Shown piece after piece: positions 14,409 to 14,903 of a DNA stretch of 14,903 nt. The notes below the pieces were generated by a model that had not been told where the DNA came from, did not search any database, and saw only the letters and a list, made by a program, of their open reading frames with translations. Both the position numbers and the translations under genes were made by a program. The DNA is from JAZDKP01 sp043802925 (lineage in GTDB: Bacteria > Fibrobacterota > OXYB2-FULL-49-7 > JAEUSG01): NCBI GenBank assembly GCA_043802925.1, contig JAZDKP010000313.1, positions 1 to 14,903 on the forward strand, read 5' to 3'. Numbering within the stretch: the first letter of the stretch is position 1; each line of letters starts with the position of its first letter.

Positions 14409-14903
14409 CTAAAACTCCGCATTCCCCGGCGTGCGCGGGAACGGGATGACGTCGCGGATATTTTCCATGCCGGTCAGAAACTGCACCGCGCGCTCAAACC
14501 CCAGGCCAAAGCCCGAATGCGGCACCGTACCATACTTCCGCAAGTCCAGGTACCAACCGTAGTCCTGTTCTTTCAGTCCCTGCGCGCGAATCTTTTCCAG
14601 CAGCACGTCGTACCGTTCCTCACGCTGGCTTCCGCCGATGATTTCGCCGATGCGCGGCACCAGCACGTCCATGGCGCGCACCGTTTTGCCGTCCTCGTTT
14701 GCCCGCATGTAAAAGGCCTTGATTTCCCGCGGGTAGTCAGTGAGAATGACAGGGCGCATGAACTTTTTCTCGGTGAGGTAGCGCTCGTGTTCGGACTGGA
14801 GGTCCGCGCCCCATTTTACAGGATAATGGAACGTTGCCGGGGCCGCTTCGAGAATTTTGATTGCCTCGGTATAGGTGAGCCGCTCAAAGGGGGATGTGAC
14901 GAT
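14409..14903 (-). CDS. asnS: Asparaginyl-tRNA synthetase, C-terminal 164 residues (runs off the right edge)
   Basis: The frame is open from the window edge to a TAG at 14411-14409. It charges tRNA-Asn. The class II C-terminal region is clear: GADLQSEHERYLTE, then PVILTDYPREIKAFYMR, then IGEIIGGSQREER, YLDLRKYGTVPHSGFGLGFER (motif 3) and NIRDVIPFPRTPGNAEF at the end. Position 3 after the motif 3 GFER is unremarkable except that Ala replaces the usual Leu (FERAV). An apparent shorter start at 14759 is internal; the alignment continues upstream. The N-terminal anticodon-binding domain and motifs 1-2 lie outside the window. Confidence 0.97.
   Translation of the reverse strand: MVTSPFERLTYTEAIKILEAAPATFHYPVKWGADLQSEHERYLTEKKFMRPVILTDYPREIKAFYMRANEDGKTVRAMDVLVPRIGEIIGGSQREERYDVLLEKIRAQGLKEQDYGWYLDLRKYGTVPHSGFGLGFERAVQFLTGMENIRDVIPFPRTPGNAEF

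Overview
The window reads as part of a Gram-negative bacterial chromosome. Envelope features support this: a PEGA/thrombospondin-type-3/OmpA-like exported protein, an MBOAT acyltransferase pair acting on surface glycans, and a secreted Rhs/SpvB-like protein. Most of the window is GC-rich (high fifties percent by eye). The adjacent folK and deoxynucleoside kinase genes and the type-3-repeat OmpA protein would suit the Fibrobacterota/FCB side of the tree, but that is a weak inference and I cannot name a genus.

Left end (1-2068): an AT-rich stretch with the start of a long minus-strand gene that runs off the window. It has a signal peptide and an Rhs/SpvB-type N-terminal region. About 730 bp of apparently non-coding DNA follows, and base composition shifts towards GC-rich near 1790-1980. 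Positions 2069-4484 (+) hold an AlgI/DltB-type MBOAT acyltransferase and its SGNH-like membrane-anchored partner, whose last 20 bp overlap the convergent panB.

Positions 4465-6512 (-): tRNA-Glu(CTC), folK, deoxynucleoside kinase and panB. The three protein genes are joined by ATGA stop/start overlaps, so folate, purine-deoxynucleoside and pantothenate functions probably share one transcript. Positions 6620-7033 (-) hold an intact hicB antitoxin gene followed directly by what looks like the truncated tail of hicA. A divergent TauE/SafE transporter gene follows (7215-7994, +).

Positions 8018-11102 (-): a four-gene run of an FmdB-type zinc ribbon, an unrecognised zinc-ribbon protein, an AmrS-like radical SAM protein and a PAS/HD-GYP membrane protein. 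It diverges from the exported PEGA-TSP3-OmpA protein (11267-13036, +), and good promoter matches face both ways in the shared intergenic region. The right end holds acetate kinase (13053-14246, -) and the C-terminal part of asparaginyl-tRNA synthetase (14409 to the window edge, -).

No rRNA, CRISPR array, insertion sequence or phage gene was seen. Most of the window is ordinary chromosome. The parts most worth a second look are the Rhs/SpvB-like gene, the hicA remnant, and the zinc-ribbon/radical-SAM/HD-GYP operon.
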